DNA of 63,363 nucleotides from Planktomarina sp. Lineage in GTDB: Bacteria; Pseudomonadota; Alphaproteobacteria; Rhodobacterales; Rhodobacteraceae. The translations under genes and the position numbers were made by a program. The notes beneath the pieces were generated by a model. That model worked only from the letters and a program-made list of their open reading frames with translations. It ran no database searches and had not been told where the DNA came from. Within the stretch, counting starts at the first letter, position 1. Every line of letters starts with the position of its first letter. Location of the stretch: NCBI GenBank assembly GCA_020629235.1, contig JAHDDS010000005.1, positions 18,098-81,460 of the forward strand, written 5' to 3'. Below are positions 25,718 through 35,189 of this stretch, one piece after another.

Positions 25718-28700
25718 ATGGCAACTTTGGTTCTTTCGGCCGCCGGTATGGCGCTTGGCGGCGCAATCAACGGCACCGTGGCGGGCTTGGCCACCGCCAC
25801 CATCGGCCGGGCCGCTGGCGCCATGGTGGGGCGCGTCATTGACCAGCGCTTGATGGGCGGGGGCAGCGCGTCTGTGGAAACGGGACGGGTGGACCGCTTC
25901 CGTTTGACCGGGGCCAGCGAAGGGGCCCCCGTGGGGCAAGTTTACGGCCGTATGCGCGTCGGGGGCCAAGTGATCTGGGCCACCCGGTTCCAAGAACGCG
26001 CCACCGCCACGCGCCAGGGCGGCAAAGGTGCGCCGCGCCCCACCACGACAGAATATTCCTACAGCGTCAGCCTGGCCATCGCGCTGTGCGAAGGCACCAT
26101 CACCAGCGTGGGGCGGGTCTGGGCGGACGGGGCCGAAATTGCAGTCAATGACTATACCATGCGGGTTTATTCAGGCGCAGACGATCAGATGCCTGACCCC
26201 AAGATCGTGGCGGTGGAAGGGGCCGGGCAGGCCCCTGCGTTTCGCGGCACGGCCTATGTCGTGTTTGAAGACCTGCCGCTTGGGGCCTTTGGCAACCGCA
26301 TTCCCCAGTTCAGTTTCGAGGTGACCCGCCCGTCGGACCCCAAAGACGGCCCCGTGGTGCAAGACCTAAGCCATGCCATCGGTGCTGTGGCGCTGATGCC
26401 GGGGTCGGGTGAATACACCCTGGCCACGACGCCGGTGTTCTTTGATCGCGGTTTCGGCAAGACCGAGGCCGCCAATGTGCACACCGCATCGGGCCTGACG
26501 GATGTGGCCACATCGCTGGAAACCCTGACCGACGAATTGCCCAATTGCCGGTCCACATCTTTGATCGTGTCTTGGTTCGGCAATGACCTGCGCGCGGGCG
26601 ACTGCCAATTGATGCCCAAGGTGGAACAAGCGGATGAAGACGGCGCGCAAATGCCTTGGGTCGTGTCCGGCCAACCGCGCGCCACTGCCACCGTGATTGC
26701 CCAAGAAGACGACCGGCCCGTCTATGGCGGCACCCCTGCGGATGCGTCCGTGATCGAAGCCATTCAGGCCATCCAAGGCAGCGGCCAAGACGTTCTGTTT
26801 TACCCCTTCATCTTGATGGACCAACTGCGCGGAAACGGCTTGCCCAATCCGTGGGACGCCAGCGGCGAACAACCCCATTTGCCTTGGCGGGGGCGCATCA
26901 CCACATCGCGCGCGCCGGGCCAACCAGACAGCACCGATCAAACGGCTGCCGCAGCGGCAGAAGTGGACGCGTTTTTTGGCACAGCCCAAGCCACGGACTT
27001 CAGCCCCAACGGCACCACCGTCGACTACACCGGCCCGCAAGAATGGTCGTACCGTCGGTTCATCTTGCACTATGCCCACCTGTGCGCTTTGGCCGGCGGG
27101 GTCGAGGCATTTTGCATCGGGTCCGAAATGCGCAGCCTGACGCAAATCAGGGACGGCAATGGCACCTTTGTCGCGGTGCAAAAAATGGTGGAACTGGCCG
27201 CAGACGTGCGCAGTATTTTGGGGCCAGACACCAAGATTTCCTATGCCGCGGATTGGTCCGAATACTTCGGATATCAGCCCCAGGACGGCACAGGGGACCG
27301 GTATTTTCACCTGGACCCGCTGTGGGCAGACGACAATATCGACTTCATCGGCATCGACAATTACATGCCGCTGTCGGATTGGCGGGACGGGTGTGATCAC
27401 AAAGACATCGGCGCCAAGTCGATTTATAATCTGGACTATCTGCAGGCCAACGTGGAAGGCGGCGAAGGGTACGACTGGTACTATGAAACGCCCGAAGCGC
27501 GCGAAGCCCAAAACCGCACCCCCATCCAAGACGGCAGTGAATCAGAGCCTTGGGCGTTTCGGTATAAGGACATTCGCGGCTGGTGGACAAACCCGCACTA
27601 TGAACGCGTGGGGGGCGTGCGGTCCCTGCAGCAGACGGCCTGGGTGCCGCAGTCAAAACCCGTCTGGTTCACGGAAATCGGATGCGCGGCCATAGATAAA
27701 GGCACCAATCAACCCAACAAGTTTTTGGATCCCAAAAGCTCTGAAAGTTCGGTGCCGCGTTATTCCAACGGGCGGCGCGATGAACTGATCCAGATGCAAT
27801 ATTTGCGGGCGATGTATTCCCACTGGGGGCAGGGGGCCAACAATCCGGTGTCCGATGTATACGGCGGTGCGATGCTGGATATGTCGCGGGCCCATGTGTG
27901 GGCTTGGGATGCACGGCCGTTCCCGACATTCCCGAACCGGTCTGACGTATGGTCGGACGCCGCAAACTATGCCCAAGGCCACTGGATTTCGGGGCGCACG
28001 TCGGCCCGGCCCTTGGATTCCGTCGTGCGCGAGATTTGTGAAAGATCGGGCGTCACCCGCATCGATACCCGCGAACTTTACGGCTATGTCCGGGGGTACG
28101 GCGTGGGGGCCGTGGGCAGTGCGCGCCAAGCGCTGCAGCCGCTTATGACCGCCTTTGGCTTTGACGCAGTGGAACGCGATGGCGTTTTGATCTTCAAAAA
28201 CCGCACCACGAAATGGGCCAGTGATCTGCATGATCCTTCGTTGGTGGTGGAAGGCGATCAGGTGTTTCCTGTGTCCTATGTCCGTGACCCGCAGGCCGAA
28301 CTGGCTGATCGCGTGCGGCTGTCGTTCATTGATGCCGACGGCAGTTTTGAAGTGGCCGCCAGCGAATCCATCTTCCCCAGCGACACCACGCAAGATGTGG
28401 CCCAATCCGAATTGAACCTGATGCTGACCCGGGCCGAAGCGCGCCAGATCACCGACAGGTGGTTGGCCGAAAGCCGGTCCGCGCGCGACCGGGCCGAATT
28501 TGTTTTGCCCCCGTCAGATGCCCCCATCGGCGCGGGCGACGTGGTGACGCTGCAAGAACCCGGCGGGCGGGCCAAATACCGGATTGATCGGTTGGAACAT
28601 TCCGGCCCGCGCCGGGCCGAAGCGGTGCGGGTGGACGGGTCTTGGGACTTGCCCATTGCCGCGCAAGATGACCCGGCGGTGGTGGCGCAGGCGGCGGTGG

Positions 28701-29635
28701 CCCACCCGGTCTTTGCCACGTTCCTGGATTTGCCGCTGCTGTCGGGGGACGAAGTGCCCCACGCCCCCCACGCCGCTGTGTCGTCCGATCCGTGGCCCGG
28801 TCAAGCCGCAGTTTATGCGTCCGCCACAGGGCAGGATTATGCGCTGAACACGGTCTTTTCGACCCCGGCGACGCTTGGGTTCACCACCACGCCCCTGGAC
28901 GCAGGCCGCCCCGGCGTTTTGGACCACGGCCCCGCATTGGGGGTGCAGCTGACCCAAGGGGCACTGGACACCACCACCCATGCTGCGCTTTTGGCCGGGG
29001 CGAACTTGGCCGCCATCGGCGACGGGTCCCCCGACAATTGGGAGGTGTTTCAATTTGAAACCGCCCAAGTGACCGGGCCAGACAGCTTTGCCATCAGCCG
29101 CCGTTTGCGTGGGCAGTTTGGGACGGATGCGTTCATGCCCAGCCAATGGCCCGCAGGCAGTCATTTTGTGCTGTTGAACGGCAGCGTCGATCAAATCACC
29201 CTGGCCCAAGCAGCCCGCAACGTGGCCCAGCATTTCCGGGTGGGACCGGGCAGCCGTCCATACAGCGATCCGATGTTCAATGCCGTCAGCTTGGCGTTCA
29301 AGGGCAACGGCCTGCGCCCCTATGCCCCGGCGTTCTTGCGCGCTGCGGCCAGGTCCGGGGGGCTGGAAATCGCTTGGGTGCGCCGCAGCCGCAGTGGCAA
29401 TGACAGTTGGGACAGCGTTGATGTTCCGCTGTTTGAAGCCGCCGAACAGTACCGCGTGGAAATTTGGCAGGCCGATGCGTTGGTGCGGCAAGTGGATGTG
29501 ACCGCGCCCCATTGGACATACACAGCTGCCGATGCCGCCAGCGACGGTGTGGCGGGATCGGTCTATGTTCAAGTGGCGCAAGTGTCGGCTGACTATGGGC
29601 CAGGGCCCTTCACGGGAATTTCAGCAGCCCTTTGA
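25718..29635 (+). CDS. GTA g15, megatron/host-specificity baseplate protein with TIM-barrel domain
   Basis: 1305 residues, the longest gene here. It begins with a Gly/Ala-rich hydrophobic segment (about 7-40). A middle GTA_TIM glycosidase-like barrel runs over about residues 430-740, with FCIGSEMRSL (Glu near 469), ISYAADWSEYFGYQP, IDFIGIDNYMPLSDWRDG and KPVWFTEIGC (Glu near 652), so both acid positions seem present. Phage-tail-type beta domains (VVEGDQVFPVSYVRDPQ...) follow, and a C-terminal receptor-side region. It contacts the recipient surface. Confidence 0.95.
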   Translation: MATLVLSAAGMALGGAINGTVAGLATATIGRAAGAMVGRVIDQRLMGGGSASVETGRVDRFRLTGASEGAPVGQVYGRMRVGGQVIWATRFQERATATRQGGKGAPRPTTTEYSYSVSLAIALCEGTITSVGRVWADGAEIAVNDYTMRVYSGADDQMPDPKIVAVEGAGQAPAFRGTAYVVFEDLPLGAFGNRIPQFSFEVTRPSDPKDGPVVQDLSHAIGAVALMPGSGEYTLATTPVFFDRGFGKTEAANVHTASGLTDVATSLETLTDELPNCRSTSLIVSWFGNDLRAGDCQLMPKVEQADEDGAQMPWVVSGQPRATATVIAQEDDRPVYGGTPADASVIEAIQAIQGSGQDVLFYPFILMDQLRGNGLPNPWDASGEQPHLPWRGRITTSRAPGQPDSTDQTAAAAAEVDAFFGTAQATDFSPNGTTVDYTGPQEWSYRRFILHYAHLCALAGGVEAFCIGSEMRSLTQIRDGNGTFVAVQKMVELAADVRSILGPDTKISYAADWSEYFGYQPQDGTGDRYFHLDPLWADDNIDFIGIDNYMPLSDWRDGCDHKDIGAKSIYNLDYLQANVEGGEGYDWYYETPEAREAQNRTPIQDGSESEPWAFRYKDIRGWWTNPHYERVGGVRSLQQTAWVPQSKPVWFTEIGCAAIDKGTNQPNKFLDPKSSESSVPRYSNGRRDELIQMQYLRAMYSHWGQGANNPVSDVYGGAMLDMSRAHVWAWDARPFPTFPNRSDVWSDAANYAQGHWISGRTSARPLDSVVREICERSGVTRIDTRELYGYVRGYGVGAVGSARQALQPLMTAFGFDAVERDGVLIFKNRTTKWASDLHDPSLVVEGDQVFPVSYVRDPQAELADRVRLSFIDADGSFEVAASESIFPSDTTQDVAQSELNLMLTRAEARQITDRWLAESRSARDRAEFVLPPSDAPIGAGDVVTLQEPGGRAKYRIDRLEHSGPRRAEAVRVDGSWDLPIAAQDDPAVVAQAAVAHPVFATFLDLPLLSGDEVPHAPHAAVSSDPWPGQAAVYASATGQDYALNTVFSTPATLGFTTTPLDAGRPGVLDHGPALGVQLTQGALDTTTHAALLAGANLAAIGDGSPDNWEVFQFETAQVTGPDSFAISRRLRGQFGTDAFMPSQWPAGSHFVLLNGSVDQITLAQAARNVAQHFRVGPGSRPYSDPMFNAVSLAFKGNGLRPYAPAFLRAAARSGGLEIAWVRRSRSGNDSWDSVDVPLFEAAEQYRVEIWQADALVRQVDVTAPHWTYTAADAASDGVAGSVYVQVAQVSADYGPGPFTGISAAL

Positions 29636-29656
29636 AGCGCTTTGCGTTTTCGGCGG

Positions 29657-29682
29657 TGCTTGTGGTAATACGCCCACAAGCA
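29657..29682 (+). other. Perfect hairpin between g15 and cysE
   Basis: TGCTTGTGG and CCACAAGCA pair over 9 bp around an 8-base loop, 22 bases after the g15 stop and 16 before cysE. There is no T-run, so it is more likely a processing or regulatory structure (or operator) than a simple terminator. Confidence 0.6.
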
Positions 29683-29698
29683 TTGTTGAGGGTTCCCC

Positions 29699-30502
29699 AT
29701 GGCACAGTCCGCATCCAGCATATCCGCCTTTGATCCTGTTTGGGATCAGGTGGTCAAAGACGCCGAAGCGACCGTCCACGATGAACCGGCCTTGGGCGGT
29801 TTGGTACATTCCAACATCTTGCACCACGCGTCTTTGCAGGCGGCACTGGCCTATCGCACGGCAACGAAGCTGGCGTCTGACGGAATGCCCGAACAAATCC
29901 TGCGGGAAGTCAGCAACGCGGCCTTTGGCGATATGGACCTTGTGGGTGCTGCGCGGGCCGATTTGGTGGCAGTGTTTGACCGCGATCCCGCGTGCCACCG
30001 GATGATCCAACCGATCCTGTTTTTCAAAGGCTATCAGGCAATCCAAGCCTATCGCGTGGCCCATTGGCTGTGGCGGCAAGACCGCAAGGACATGGCGTAT
30101 TACGTGCAGTCCCGCGCGTCCGAGGTTTTTGGCGTGGACATCCACCCCGCTGCGCGCGTGGGTCAAGGCATCATGATTGATCACGCCCATTCCATTGTCA
30201 TCGGCGAGACGGCCGTGGTGGGGGACAATGTGTCCATGCTGCATTCGGTGACTTTGGGGGGCACAGGCAAAGAAGACGACGACCGCCACCCCAAGATTGG
30301 CGATGGGGTGCTGATCGGGGCTGGGGCCAAAGTGCTGGGCAACATCAAAGTGGGGCATTGCAGCCGCATCGCGGCGGGGTCTGTTGTGTTGCACGAAGTG
30401 CCGCCGTGCAAAACCGTGGCAGGGGTGCCCGCCAAAATCGTGGGCGAAGCAGGCTGTGATCAACCGTCCATGACCATGAACCAACTTTTGGGCTTGGGGT
30501 AA
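29699..30502 (+). CDS. cysE: Serine O-acetyltransferase
   Basis: 267 residues. The N-terminal helical half (DPVWDQVVKDAEATVHDEPALGGLVHSNILHHASL) and hexapeptide beta-helix (VDIHPAARVGQGIMIDHAHSIVIGETAVVGDNVSMLHSVTLGG, then ...IGAGAKVLGNIKVGHCSRIAAGSVV) are CysE. It makes O-acetylserine for cysteine synthesis and is normally feedback-inhibited by cysteine. GAGGG precedes the ATG. This gene follows the GTA cluster in many Rhodobacterales, so its position supports the cluster being at its ancestral site. Confidence 0.96.
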   Translation: MAQSASSISAFDPVWDQVVKDAEATVHDEPALGGLVHSNILHHASLQAALAYRTATKLASDGMPEQILREVSNAAFGDMDLVGAARADLVAVFDRDPACHRMIQPILFFKGYQAIQAYRVAHWLWRQDRKDMAYYVQSRASEVFGVDIHPAARVGQGIMIDHAHSIVIGETAVVGDNVSMLHSVTLGGTGKEDDDRHPKIGDGVLIGAGAKVLGNIKVGHCSRIAAGSVVLHEVPPCKTVAGVPAKIVGEAGCDQPSMTMNQLLGLG

Positions 30503-30515
30503 CTGCACAAAAGGA

Positions 30516-30546
30516 AAGCGGCCCCGTCGGGCCGCTTGCTGTTTTT
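30516..30546. terminator. Bidirectional terminator of cysE
   Basis: A perfect 9-bp stem (AAGCGGCCC with GGGCCGCTT) around CGTC, followed by GCTGTTTTT on the plus strand and by TTTCCTTTT on the minus strand. It can serve cysE and the convergent pdh operon. Confidence 0.85.
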
Positions 30547-30556
30547 GGTGTTGTTT

Positions 30557-30585
30557 AGGGCGCTGCCCTCTGACCCTGCGGGTCA
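30557..30585. repeat. Two adjacent tight hairpins, GGGCGCTGCCC-type intergenic element
   Basis: AGGGC-GCT-GCCCT (30557-30569) is followed after one base by TGACCC-TGC-GGGTCA (30571-30585). The core GGGCGCTGCCC occurs also in the acpP leader (12613-12625). From memory, similar strings ending in CCCGAGGTATTT, as here, are frequent between genes in Rhodobacteraceae. Confidence 0.6.
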
Positions 30586-30618
30586 TTCACCCGAGGTATT
30601 TGCCCTCAAAGTGAAGGG

Positions 30619-31905
30619 TCAGGCCAACATCCCCATGGGGTTTTCCAAGTTGTCCACGATGGCGCCCAGCAGTTCGGCCCCCAAGGCGCCGTCGATCACC
30701 CGGTGGTCCACAGACAGGGTCACGGACATGACGGTGGCCACGCTGATCTGATCGCCATCCACCACCGGTTTTTTCACGCCGCTGCCCACAGCCAGAATGG
30801 CCCCGTGGGGCGGGTTGATCACCGCGTCGAAGTTTTCGATGCCCATCATCCCAAGGTTCGAGATTGCAAAGCTGCCGCCCTGGTATTCATGGGGGGCCAA
30901 TTTGCGGTCGCGGGCGCGGGTGGCCATGTCTTTCATTTGCGCGCTGAGTGTGGACAGCGACTTTGTGTCAGCGTCCTGCAGCACGGGCGTGAAAAGCCCG
31001 CCTTCGATGGCCACTGCCACCGCCACATCGCTGGCCTGCATTTTCAACACCCGATCGCCGGCCCAAACAGCGTTGGCATCGGGCACCTGTTGCAGCGCCA
31101 AGGCGCAGGCTTTGATGATGAAGTCGTTGATGGACAGCTTCACGCCGCGTGGTTCCAGCTGTTTGTTGATTTGGCTGCGAAACGCCAGCAAGTTGTCCAA
31201 CTTGATATCGCGCCGCAGATAGAAGTGCGGGATGGTTTGCTTGGCTTCGGTCAGCCGGGCCGCGATGGTTTTGCGCATACCGTCCAAAGGCACCGCCTCA
31301 AAAATGCGGTCTTGGTACATCGCTTCGATGGTGCCGGGGTTGACGGCTGGGGGCGGGCCCGTAGTCGCGGCCGTGGACGATCCAGCACTGGCCGTTTTGG
31401 GTGCGGCAGAGGCCCCTTCCACGTCGGCCTTTACGATGCGGCCGCGTGGGCCTGATCCACTGATGCTGCCCAAATCGAGACCCTTGTCCGCCGCGATGCG
31501 TCGCGCCAGGGGGGATGCGAAGACCCGGTCGCCTTTGGCTTGCGGTGCAGTCGGGGCCGATGGGGCCGGTGCGATTGCGGGGGCGGGGGCCTTTGCAGCT
31601 GCGTCGTCTTGCGCTTTGGTTTCAGCTTTTGGGGCGGCGGCGGATGCGTCGTCCATGCTTTCGCCGTCTTCCAACAGCACGGCGATGGCGGTGTTCACCT
31701 TCACCCCTTCGCTGCCTTCCGCCACCAGGATTTTGCCCACGATGCCGTCATCCACGGCTTCGAATTCCATGGTGGCTTTGTCGGTTTCAATCTCGGCCAG
31801 CAGGTCGCCGGATGCGACGGTGTCGCCTTCCTTCACCAGCCATTTGGCCAGGGTGCCTTCCTCCATCGTGGGGGACAGGGCGGGCATAAGAATTTCTATG
31901 GCCAT
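30619..31905 (-). CDS. pdhC: Pyruvate dehydrogenase E2, dihydrolipoyllysine acetyltransferase
   Basis: 428 residues. One lipoyl domain (1-78) with lipoyl-Lys43 in ETDKATMEF, an Ala/Pro linker, the E1/E3-binding domain (about 127-165, [21 protein letters not shown]), and the catalytic core with [10 protein letters not shown] (His401, Asp405). It transfers acetyl groups to CoA in the pyruvate dehydrogenase complex. Last gene of pdhA-VOC-pdhB-pdhC, 13 bases after pdhB. Its lipoyl domain is nearly identical to that at the pdhB N-terminus. Confidence 0.97.
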   Translation of the reverse strand: MAIEILMPALSPTMEEGTLAKWLVKEGDTVASGDLLAEIETDKATMEFEAVDDGIVGKILVAEGSEGVKVNTAIAVLLEDGESMDDASAAAPKAETKAQDDAAAKAPAPAIAPAPSAPTAPQAKGDRVFASPLARRIAADKGLDLGSISGSGPRGRIVKADVEGASAAPKTASAGSSTAATTGPPPAVNPGTIEAMYQDRIFEAVPLDGMRKTIAARLTEAKQTIPHFYLRRDIKLDNLLAFRSQINKQLEPRGVKLSINDFIIKACALALQQVPDANAVWAGDRVLKMQASDVAVAVAIEGGLFTPVLQDADTKSLSTLSAQMKDMATRARDRKLAPHEYQGGSFAISNLGMMGIENFDAVINPPHGAILAVGSGVKKPVVDGDQISVATVMSVTLSVDHRVIDGALGAELLGAIVDNLENPMGMLA

Positions 31906-31918
31906 GGTCAGTCCTCCC

Positions 31919-33280
31919 TCAGCGGTACAAAACGGAATTGGCGGCGTCCATCACTTCGTCCGTGGTGACAAGCGCCAGCTTTTCCAGGTTCGCGGCATAG
32001 GGCATGGGCACGTCCTTGCCGGTGCAGTTGATGACGGGTGCATCCAGATAATCGAACGCTTGCTGCATCAACACGGCAGAGATGTGGTTGCCGATAGAGC
32101 AGACCGGGAACCCTTCTTCGATGGTTACACAGCGGTTGGTTTTCATCACCGAATTGATCACCGTTTCCGTGTCCAAGGGGCGCAGGCTGCGCAGGTCGAT
32201 CACCTCGGCCGATACGCCGGCTTCTGCCAGGCGGTCTGCGGCTTCCAGCGCGTATTTCATCCCGATCCCGAAGCTGACCAGGGTGATGTCATCGCCTTCG
32301 CGCCAGATGCGGGCCTTGCCCAAGGGCACGGTGTAATCCGGCAGATCAGGCACGTCGAAGGTTTGGCCGTATAAGATCTCGTTTTCCAGGAAGATCACCG
32401 GGTTTGGATCGCGGATGGCGGACTTCAACAGTCCCTTGGCATCGGCCGCAGAATAGGGCTGCACCACTTTCAGGCCGGGGATATGCGCGTACCACGCGGC
32501 GTAATCCTGGCTGTGTTGCGCGCCCACGCGGGCGGCGGCCCCATTGGGACCCCGGAACACCATGGGTGCGCCCATCTGGCCACCGGACATATACAGGGTT
32601 TTTGCCGCTGAATTGATAATCTGATCAATGGCTTGCATGGCGAAGTTAAACGTCATGAATTCCACAATCGGTTTCAACCCGCCGAACGCGGCCCCCACGG
32701 CGATGCCGGTGAACCCGTGTTCAGTGATGGGCGTGTCGATCACGCGTTTGGCGCCGAATTCGTCCAGCAAGCCTTGGGACACTTTGTAAGCGCCCTGATA
32801 TTCGGCCACTTCTTCGCCCATCAGATACACGTCTTCATCGATGCGCATTTCTTCGGCCATGGCGTCGCGCAACGCTTCGCGGACGGTTTGGGTCTTCATT
32901 TTGGTGCCTTCGGGCAGCGCTTCTTCCACCACTTTCACAGGTGCGGGCACCGCAGCGGCGGGGGCGGACACAGCCGGTTCATCGCTGTCGATCTGGGCCG
33001 CGGCGGGTTTGGCATCGGCGATGTCATCGGCACTTTCGCCGTCTTCCAACAGCACGGCGATGGGGGTGTTCACTTTCACCCCTTCGCTGCCTTCTGCCAC
33101 CAGGATTTTGCCCATGGTGCCTTCGTCCACGGCTTCAAATTCCATGGTGGCTTTGTCGGTTTCGATTTCCGCGATGATGTCGCCCGATGCGACGGTATCG
33201 CCTTCTTTCACCAGCCATTTGGCCAGGGTGCCTTCTTCCATCGTGGGGGACAGGGCGGGCATAAGGATTTCGGTTGCCAT
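31919..33280 (-). CDS. pdhB: Pyruvate dehydrogenase E1 beta with N-terminal lipoyl domain
   Basis: 453 residues. Residues 1-78 are a lipoyl domain (Lys43 in ETDKATMEF), followed by an Ala/Pro-rich linker, then the transketolase-like E1 beta core ([39 protein letters not shown]) and C-terminal domain. The extra lipoyl domain is a known trait of alphaproteobacterial PdhB. It works with PdhA. TAGGAGA stands upstream of ATG 33280, one base after the stop of the VOC gene. Confidence 0.97.
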   Translation of the reverse strand: MATEILMPALSPTMEEGTLAKWLVKEGDTVASGDIIAEIETDKATMEFEAVDEGTMGKILVAEGSEGVKVNTPIAVLLEDGESADDIADAKPAAAQIDSDEPAVSAPAAAVPAPVKVVEEALPEGTKMKTQTVREALRDAMAEEMRIDEDVYLMGEEVAEYQGAYKVSQGLLDEFGAKRVIDTPITEHGFTGIAVGAAFGGLKPIVEFMTFNFAMQAIDQIINSAAKTLYMSGGQMGAPMVFRGPNGAAARVGAQHSQDYAAWYAHIPGLKVVQPYSAADAKGLLKSAIRDPNPVIFLENEILYGQTFDVPDLPDYTVPLGKARIWREGDDITLVSFGIGMKYALEAADRLAEAGVSAEVIDLRSLRPLDTETVINSVMKTNRCVTIEEGFPVCSIGNHISAVLMQQAFDYLDAPVINCTGKDVPMPYAANLEKLALVTTDEVMDAANSVLYR

Positions 33281-33281
33281 G

Positions 33282-33668
33282 TTAAGCGTCTCCTACCGGA
33301 GTGATCATTCCAACGACATTGCCTTGCCCATCTTCGACATAGGCGCATCGTCCAATTCCAGGGTAATCCATCGGGGGCAGGGCTTCGGCCCCGCCGTTGG
33401 CCAGGGCCCATGCGTATCGGTCGTCGCAGTCTGCCACTTCGAACGTCATGGTGCCGCCGCGAATTGCGGTTCCCGCAGGGTGGGCCGTGTCGGGGCGGGC
33501 CAAGATGCCCACGGTGCAGTCTTTGTCGCCGCCCACATCATGGCCCGTGGCCAGATGGTATTGCACATCTTCTGCGCCGGGCATGGCGTCAAACGTCCAA
33601 CCGAACAGGCCGCCATAGTACGCTTTGGCCTGTTCCACGTCGCCTGCATGAATTTCAAAATGCGGCAT
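33282..33668 (-). CDS. VOC family protein inside the pdh operon
   Basis: 128 residues: [27 protein letters not shown] opens the first VOC module and [15 protein letters not shown] closes the second. His6 of HFEIHA and a C-terminal acidic position are typical ligand sites, though the usual Glu of the last strand is not obvious. Start ATG shares its A with the pdhA stop (TGATG), and pdhB starts one base after its stop, so translation is probably coupled to both subunits. Function in the complex is unknown. Confidence 0.9.
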   Translation of the reverse strand: MPHFEIHAGDVEQAKAYYGGLFGWTFDAMPGAEDVQYHLATGHDVGGDKDCTVGILARPDTAHPAGTAIRGGTMTFEVADCDDRYAWALANGGAEALPPMDYPGIGRCAYVEDGQGNVVGMITPVGDA

Positions 33669-34660
33669 CAGCCTGCCTCCGCGTAAATATCTGTCCACAG
33701 TTCGGACAGCGCGGGTTCGGGGCTTTCTTTGGAAAATTCTGCCGCTTCGTTCACCACCGCCTTGATATCTTTGTCGATGGCTTTCAATTCGTCGTCGGTG
33801 ACGTGCTTGCCGGTCAACAGCATGTCGCGCACGCGGTCGATGCAATCGCGTTCTTCGCGCATTTTCTGCACCTCTTCGCGGGTGCGGTATTTGGCCGGGT
33901 CGGACATGGAATGCCCCCGATACCGGTATGTTTTCACTTCCAAGATGTAGGGGCCTTTGCCGCTGCGGCAGTGGGCCACGGCTTTTTCGCCGGCTTCGCG
34001 CACGGCCAAAACATCCATCCCGTCCACCGCTTCGCCCGGAATGCCGAAGGCTTTGCCCCGTTCCCAAATTTCCGCGCTGGACGTGGACCGCTGCTGCGCG
34101 GTGCCCATGGCGTATTGGTTGTTTTCAATGACAAAAATCACCGGCAGGTCCCACAGGGCCGCCATGTTGAAGGTTTCATAGACCTGGCCCTGGTTCGCAG
34201 CCCCATCCCCGAAATAGGCGAACGACACCCGCCCGTTGCCCTTGTATTTGTCAGCAAAGGCAAGCCCGGCCCCGATGGGCACCTGCGCGCCCACGATGCC
34301 GTGACCGCCATAAAAGTGCTTTTCCTTGGAAAACATGTGCATAGAGCCACCCTTGCCCTTGGAATACCCCCCTTCGCGTCCGGTCAGTTCCGCCATAACG
34401 CCTTTGGGGTCCATGCCGCAGGCCAACATGTGGCCGTGGTCGCGGTACGATGTGACGCGCTTGTCGCCGTCTTCTGCCGCAGCTTCCAGGCCCACCACCA
34501 CGGCTTCTTGACCGATATAAAGGTGGCAAAAACCGCCGATCAGACCCATCCCGTACAGTTGGCCCGCTTTTTCTTCAAACCGGCGGATCAACAACATCTC
34601 TTTGTAATAGTGCAAAAGCTCATCTTTAGAGGTGTTGGACTTTGCCTTTTTGGCGGCCAT
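33668..34660 (-). CDS. pdhA: Pyruvate dehydrogenase E1 alpha
   Basis: 330 residues. LLIRRFEEKAGQLYGMGLIGGFCHLYIGQEAVVVG opens the protein; the thiamine-diphosphate motif runs GDGAANQGQVYETFNMAALWDLPVIFVIENNQYAMG; the regulated-loop segment YRYRGHSMSDPAKYRTREEV is present. It decarboxylates pyruvate with PdhB. First gene of the operon; promoter and a palindrome sit just upstream (34681-34729). Confidence 0.97.
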   Translation of the reverse strand: MAAKKAKSNTSKDELLHYYKEMLLIRRFEEKAGQLYGMGLIGGFCHLYIGQEAVVVGLEAAAEDGDKRVTSYRDHGHMLACGMDPKGVMAELTGREGGYSKGKGGSMHMFSKEKHFYGGHGIVGAQVPIGAGLAFADKYKGNGRVSFAYFGDGAANQGQVYETFNMAALWDLPVIFVIENNQYAMGTAQQRSTSSAEIWERGKAFGIPGEAVDGMDVLAVREAGEKAVAHCRSGKGPYILEVKTYRYRGHSMSDPAKYRTREEVQKMREERDCIDRVRDMLLTGKHVTDDELKAIDKDIKAVVNEAAEFSKESPEPALSELWTDIYAEAG

Positions 34661-34680
34661 GGGCGGGGCCCTCCCGAAAA

Positions 34681-34700
34681 ATAGTTTAGTGTTAAACTAT
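34681..34700. promoter_or_regulatory. Candidate operator at the pdhA transcription start
   Basis: ATAGTTTA and TAAACTAT are a perfect 8-bp inverted repeat with spacer GTGT, directly downstream of the pdhA -10 element and 20 bases before the start codon. An A/T palindrome of this kind in GC-rich DNA over the start region is a classic repressor site. The regulator is unknown; the spacing would suit a MarR-type dimer. Confidence 0.65.
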
Positions 34701-34729
34701 CTTCTAGCACAGCCTATGCGAAAGGTGAA
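34701..34729 (-). promoter_or_regulatory. Candidate pdhA promoter
   Basis: On the minus strand TTCACC (34729-34724), a 17-base spacer, then TAGAAG (34706-34701). The palindrome at 34681-34700 begins immediately after the -10. Confidence 0.55.
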
Positions 34730-34798
34730 TTGCTTTCTTGCACACACAGGTATGCAGACCGCGAAGTGGGAAAATAGAAAGCGGAAAGGGGGGGGGCG

Positions 34799-35101
34799 TC
34801 AGCGGATAACGATTTCATCCGGACGGATCAGCCCCAGAACATCGCGCGCGCGTTCATCCAGCAAATCCAAATCCAGGAAATCATCGGACAGGCGGCGGGT
34901 TTTGTTTTCCAGCTGCGCGATTTGCGCGTCCAGACTGTCCAATTCGGCCTGCAGGGCGCGGGCTTCAGCGTCCACTTCTGCCCGGCGCATCACCCCAAAA
35001 TCGCCGTTGATGGCCGCAAAGCAGAAATAGGCCGCCAACGTGAGCGACACCAAAACGATGACCAACGGGCCAATCGCAATGCGTGGGGACTGCAAAGTCA
35101 T
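34799..35101 (-). CDS. FtsB/DivIC-like septum formation initiator
   Basis: 100 residues: a short cytoplasmic end, one membrane helix (about 11-32, GPLVIVLVSLTLAAYFCFAAI), then a coiled coil (AEARALQAELDSLDAQIAQLENKTRRLSDD) and a short C-terminus ending in RPDEIVIR. This is the FtsB-type architecture of the divisome. Start 35101 is chosen to keep the family N-terminus; the frame is open further upstream into fba. It lies downstream of the aldolase gene on the same strand and upstream of the pdh promoter. Confidence 0.85.
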   Translation of the reverse strand: MTLQSPRIAIGPLVIVLVSLTLAAYFCFAAINGDFGVMRRAEVDAEARALQAELDSLDAQIAQLENKTRRLSDDFLDLDLLDERARDVLGLIRPDEIVIR

Positions 35102-35189
35102 TCTGCCCGCGTATCCAGGATGTCGGGCAAGAATGTGGCAAAGACTTGGAATCTTTGACTCATTTTGCCAAAAATTCCCCGTCAGGTTG

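Larger units (their letters stand above)
15587..29635 (+). mobile_element. Complete gene transfer agent (RcGTA-type) structural cluster
   Basis: Seventeen plus-strand genes follow the order of the Rhodobacter capsulatus GTA: g1, g2 (terminase), g3 portal, g3.5, g4 protease, g5 capsid, g6-g7 head-tail connectors, g8 tail terminator, g9 tail tube, g10 and g10.1, g11 tape measure, g12-g13 distal tail and hub, g14 peptidase, g15 megatron. Most join by 4-base stop/start overlaps. All frames are intact and no integrase, replication or phage repressor gene is present. GTAs package random host DNA into small tailed particles. Lysis, head-spike and regulatory (gafA) genes normally lie elsewhere in the genome and are absent here. 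Confidence 0.96.

Noticed and set aside
15587-29635. Reading the block as an ordinary prophage
   Set aside because: No integrase, repressor, replication or lysis genes and no att-like repeats seen; gene order is that of RcGTA and the flanks (mltG, cysE) are typical.
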